The position numbers were made by a program, and so were the translations under genes. Shown here in pieces: positions 21,050 to 21,705 of a stretch of DNA of 21,705 nucleotides (position 1 is the first letter of the stretch; each line of letters starts with the position of its first letter). Source of the stretch: Candidatus Pollutiaquabacter sp. (GTDB taxonomy: Bacteria > Bacteroidota > Bacteroidia > AKYH767-A > 2013-40CM-41-45); contig CAINVI010000384.1 of NCBI GenBank assembly GCA_903854075.1, positions 1 to 21,705 on the forward strand. The letters are read 5' to 3'. The notes beneath the pieces are model-generated. The model worked only from the letters and a program-made list of their open reading frames with translations. It searched no databases and was not told where the DNA came from.

Positions 21050-21705
21050 TCAGGCTGAACGCTTGGGAACTCCTTTGGCAAGGATATAGGCCAGCCCGAA
21101 GAATGTTTTAGCAATCTGGTAAGAGCACCAACAGTTCAATTTTCGTAGCGATGAAGTGCGTAAACGATAATTTTCGGATGTTACCGGTTTACATTCGTTG
21201 TTGATCACATCCATCAGCTCGCGACGTACGTCGGCGATAAAATGCTCGTTTTTCAGCTCAAGATTAAGTTCAATATTGCTGTAGGTGCTCAGGCTATTCA
21301 AGTCGAAGGATCCAATACTCATCCAATGTCCATCGCAAAGCATCAGTTTGCCGTGGACGTTGGACGGAGTATATTCATGAATATGCAATCCGTTACGGAG
21401 CATCCATTGGTACAGAAATTCACGGGCATAAACGGAAAGCATAACATCGGAGGCGGCCGCGAAGATGCAATGGATCTCCACGCCCCGGCTTATCGCTTTT
21501 TTTAGTAACCTTCGAGCACGAAGGCCGGGAAGAAAATAGGCGCCCACCAAAAGAATCTCCTTCTTGGAATGACGTATTGCTTGACGATAGGCGATAGCTA
21601 TGTCGCTTTTGCGCCGCAGAAAATCATTTTGAGTGATGCCTACTGCGATAGCCTCCGATTCATTACCGCTATCGGGTAATGCCGGCAGACGTACGCTTTT
21701 CAGCG
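21050..21705 (-). CDS. Phospholipase D-like (cardiolipin synthase type) protein, cut by the right edge
   Basis: A partial gene whose C-terminal 217 residues are visible. The frame runs to the window edge without a stop. The second HKD motif is present as H-G-K-L-M-L-C-D in the NVHGKLMLCDG segment, followed by MSIGSFDLNSLSTYSNIELNLEL, where GSxN of the family is GSFD. Before it, KKEILLVGAYFLPGLRARRLL and RGVEIHCIFAA match the central part of cardiolipin synthases. The first HKD motif must lie outside the window. Cardiolipin synthases join phosphatidylglycerol molecules in the membrane, but other phospholipase D-like transferases share this fold. The C-terminal tail (LNCWCSYQIAKTFFGLAYILAKG) is hydrophobic and may touch the membrane. 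An internal start near 21550 would cut the domain and is rejected. Confidence 0.8.
   Translation of the reverse strand, partial: LKSVRLPALPDSGNESEAIAVGITQNDFLRRKSDIAIAYRQAIRHSKKEILLVGAYFLPGLRARRLLKKAISRGVEIHCIFAAASDVMLSVYAREFLYQWMLRNGLHIHEYTPSNVHGKLMLCDGHWMSIGSFDLNSLSTYSNIELNLELKNEHFIADVRRELMDVINNECKPVTSENYRLRTSSLRKLNCWCSYQIAKTFFGLAYILAKGVPKRSA

Noticed and set aside
1..21705. CRISPR array, insertion sequence, toxin-antitoxin or phage-defence system
   Set aside because: No regularly spaced repeats, transposase, paired terminal repeats, or defence-type domains were found on reading both strands.

Overview
The window looks like a chromosomal segment of a Bacteroidota bacterium, perhaps from the Chitinophagales/Sphingobacteriales side. 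GC content by eye is mid-range. The evidence is lineage-typical protein families (a DUF4468-type protein, a PorG/DUF6089-like outer-membrane protein, a MoaC-MoaB fusion) and several copies of a Bacteroidota-type -7 box (TAnnTTTG or TAnnTTTA) in front of genes. No phage, transposase, CRISPR array or rRNA was seen. Both ends cut through genes: rlmN on the left and a phospholipase D-like gene on the right.

Layout. (1) 1-2356: rlmN (minus, partial) and a metal-dependent amidohydrolase (plus) diverge from a gap of about 60 bp carrying back-to-back -7 boxes, each 7-8 nt from a start codon. (2) 2452-5812: an envelope cluster on the plus strand with a class A beta-lactamase-like serine hydrolase, a D,D-carboxypeptidase with two LysM domains, and an exported DUF4468-like protein. 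(3) 5844-9577: ispD and a Wzz-like chain-length protein are co-transcribed on the minus strand with a 4-nt overlap. They diverge from a Wzy/WaaL-type polymerase or ligase with C-terminal TPRs. (4) 9571-11220: a small Cys-containing membrane protein (minus), a hairpin-rich non-coding stretch, tRNA-Arg(CCU), and a small secreted, probably beta-barrel protein. (5) 11281-12162: a VOC-fold protein and a stand-alone response regulator, converging. (6) 12307-17977: a tight plus-strand run of TSUP permease, moeA, moaD, moeB-rhodanese, moaE, moaC-moaB fusion and moaA. (7) 18083-21705: a PorG-like outer-membrane protein, a bidirectional terminator, an OmpA-family coiled-coil lipoprotein (minus), a conserved protein of unknown function, and the partial phospholipase D/cardiolipin synthase-like gene (minus).

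How the genes work together. The best-defined system is molybdenum cofactor synthesis. MoaA and MoaC make cyclic pyranopterin monophosphate. MoaD and MoaE insert the dithiolene sulfurs, with MoaD charged by the MoeB-rhodanese fusion. The MoaB domain adenylylates molybdopterin and MoeA inserts molybdate. A nucleotide-attaching enzyme (MobA), a molybdate transporter and any molybdoenzyme are not in this window. The second theme is the cell envelope: peptidoglycan trimming, polysaccharide polymerisation and length control, and OmpA/PorG-type outer-membrane proteins.

I found no clearly new biological system. The points most worth a second look are the MoeB homologue lacking its zinc cysteines, the TSUP permease heading the Moco operon, the structured RNA-like stretch next to the tRNA, the near-leaderless divergent promoter pair, and two conserved-looking genes with no assigned function.
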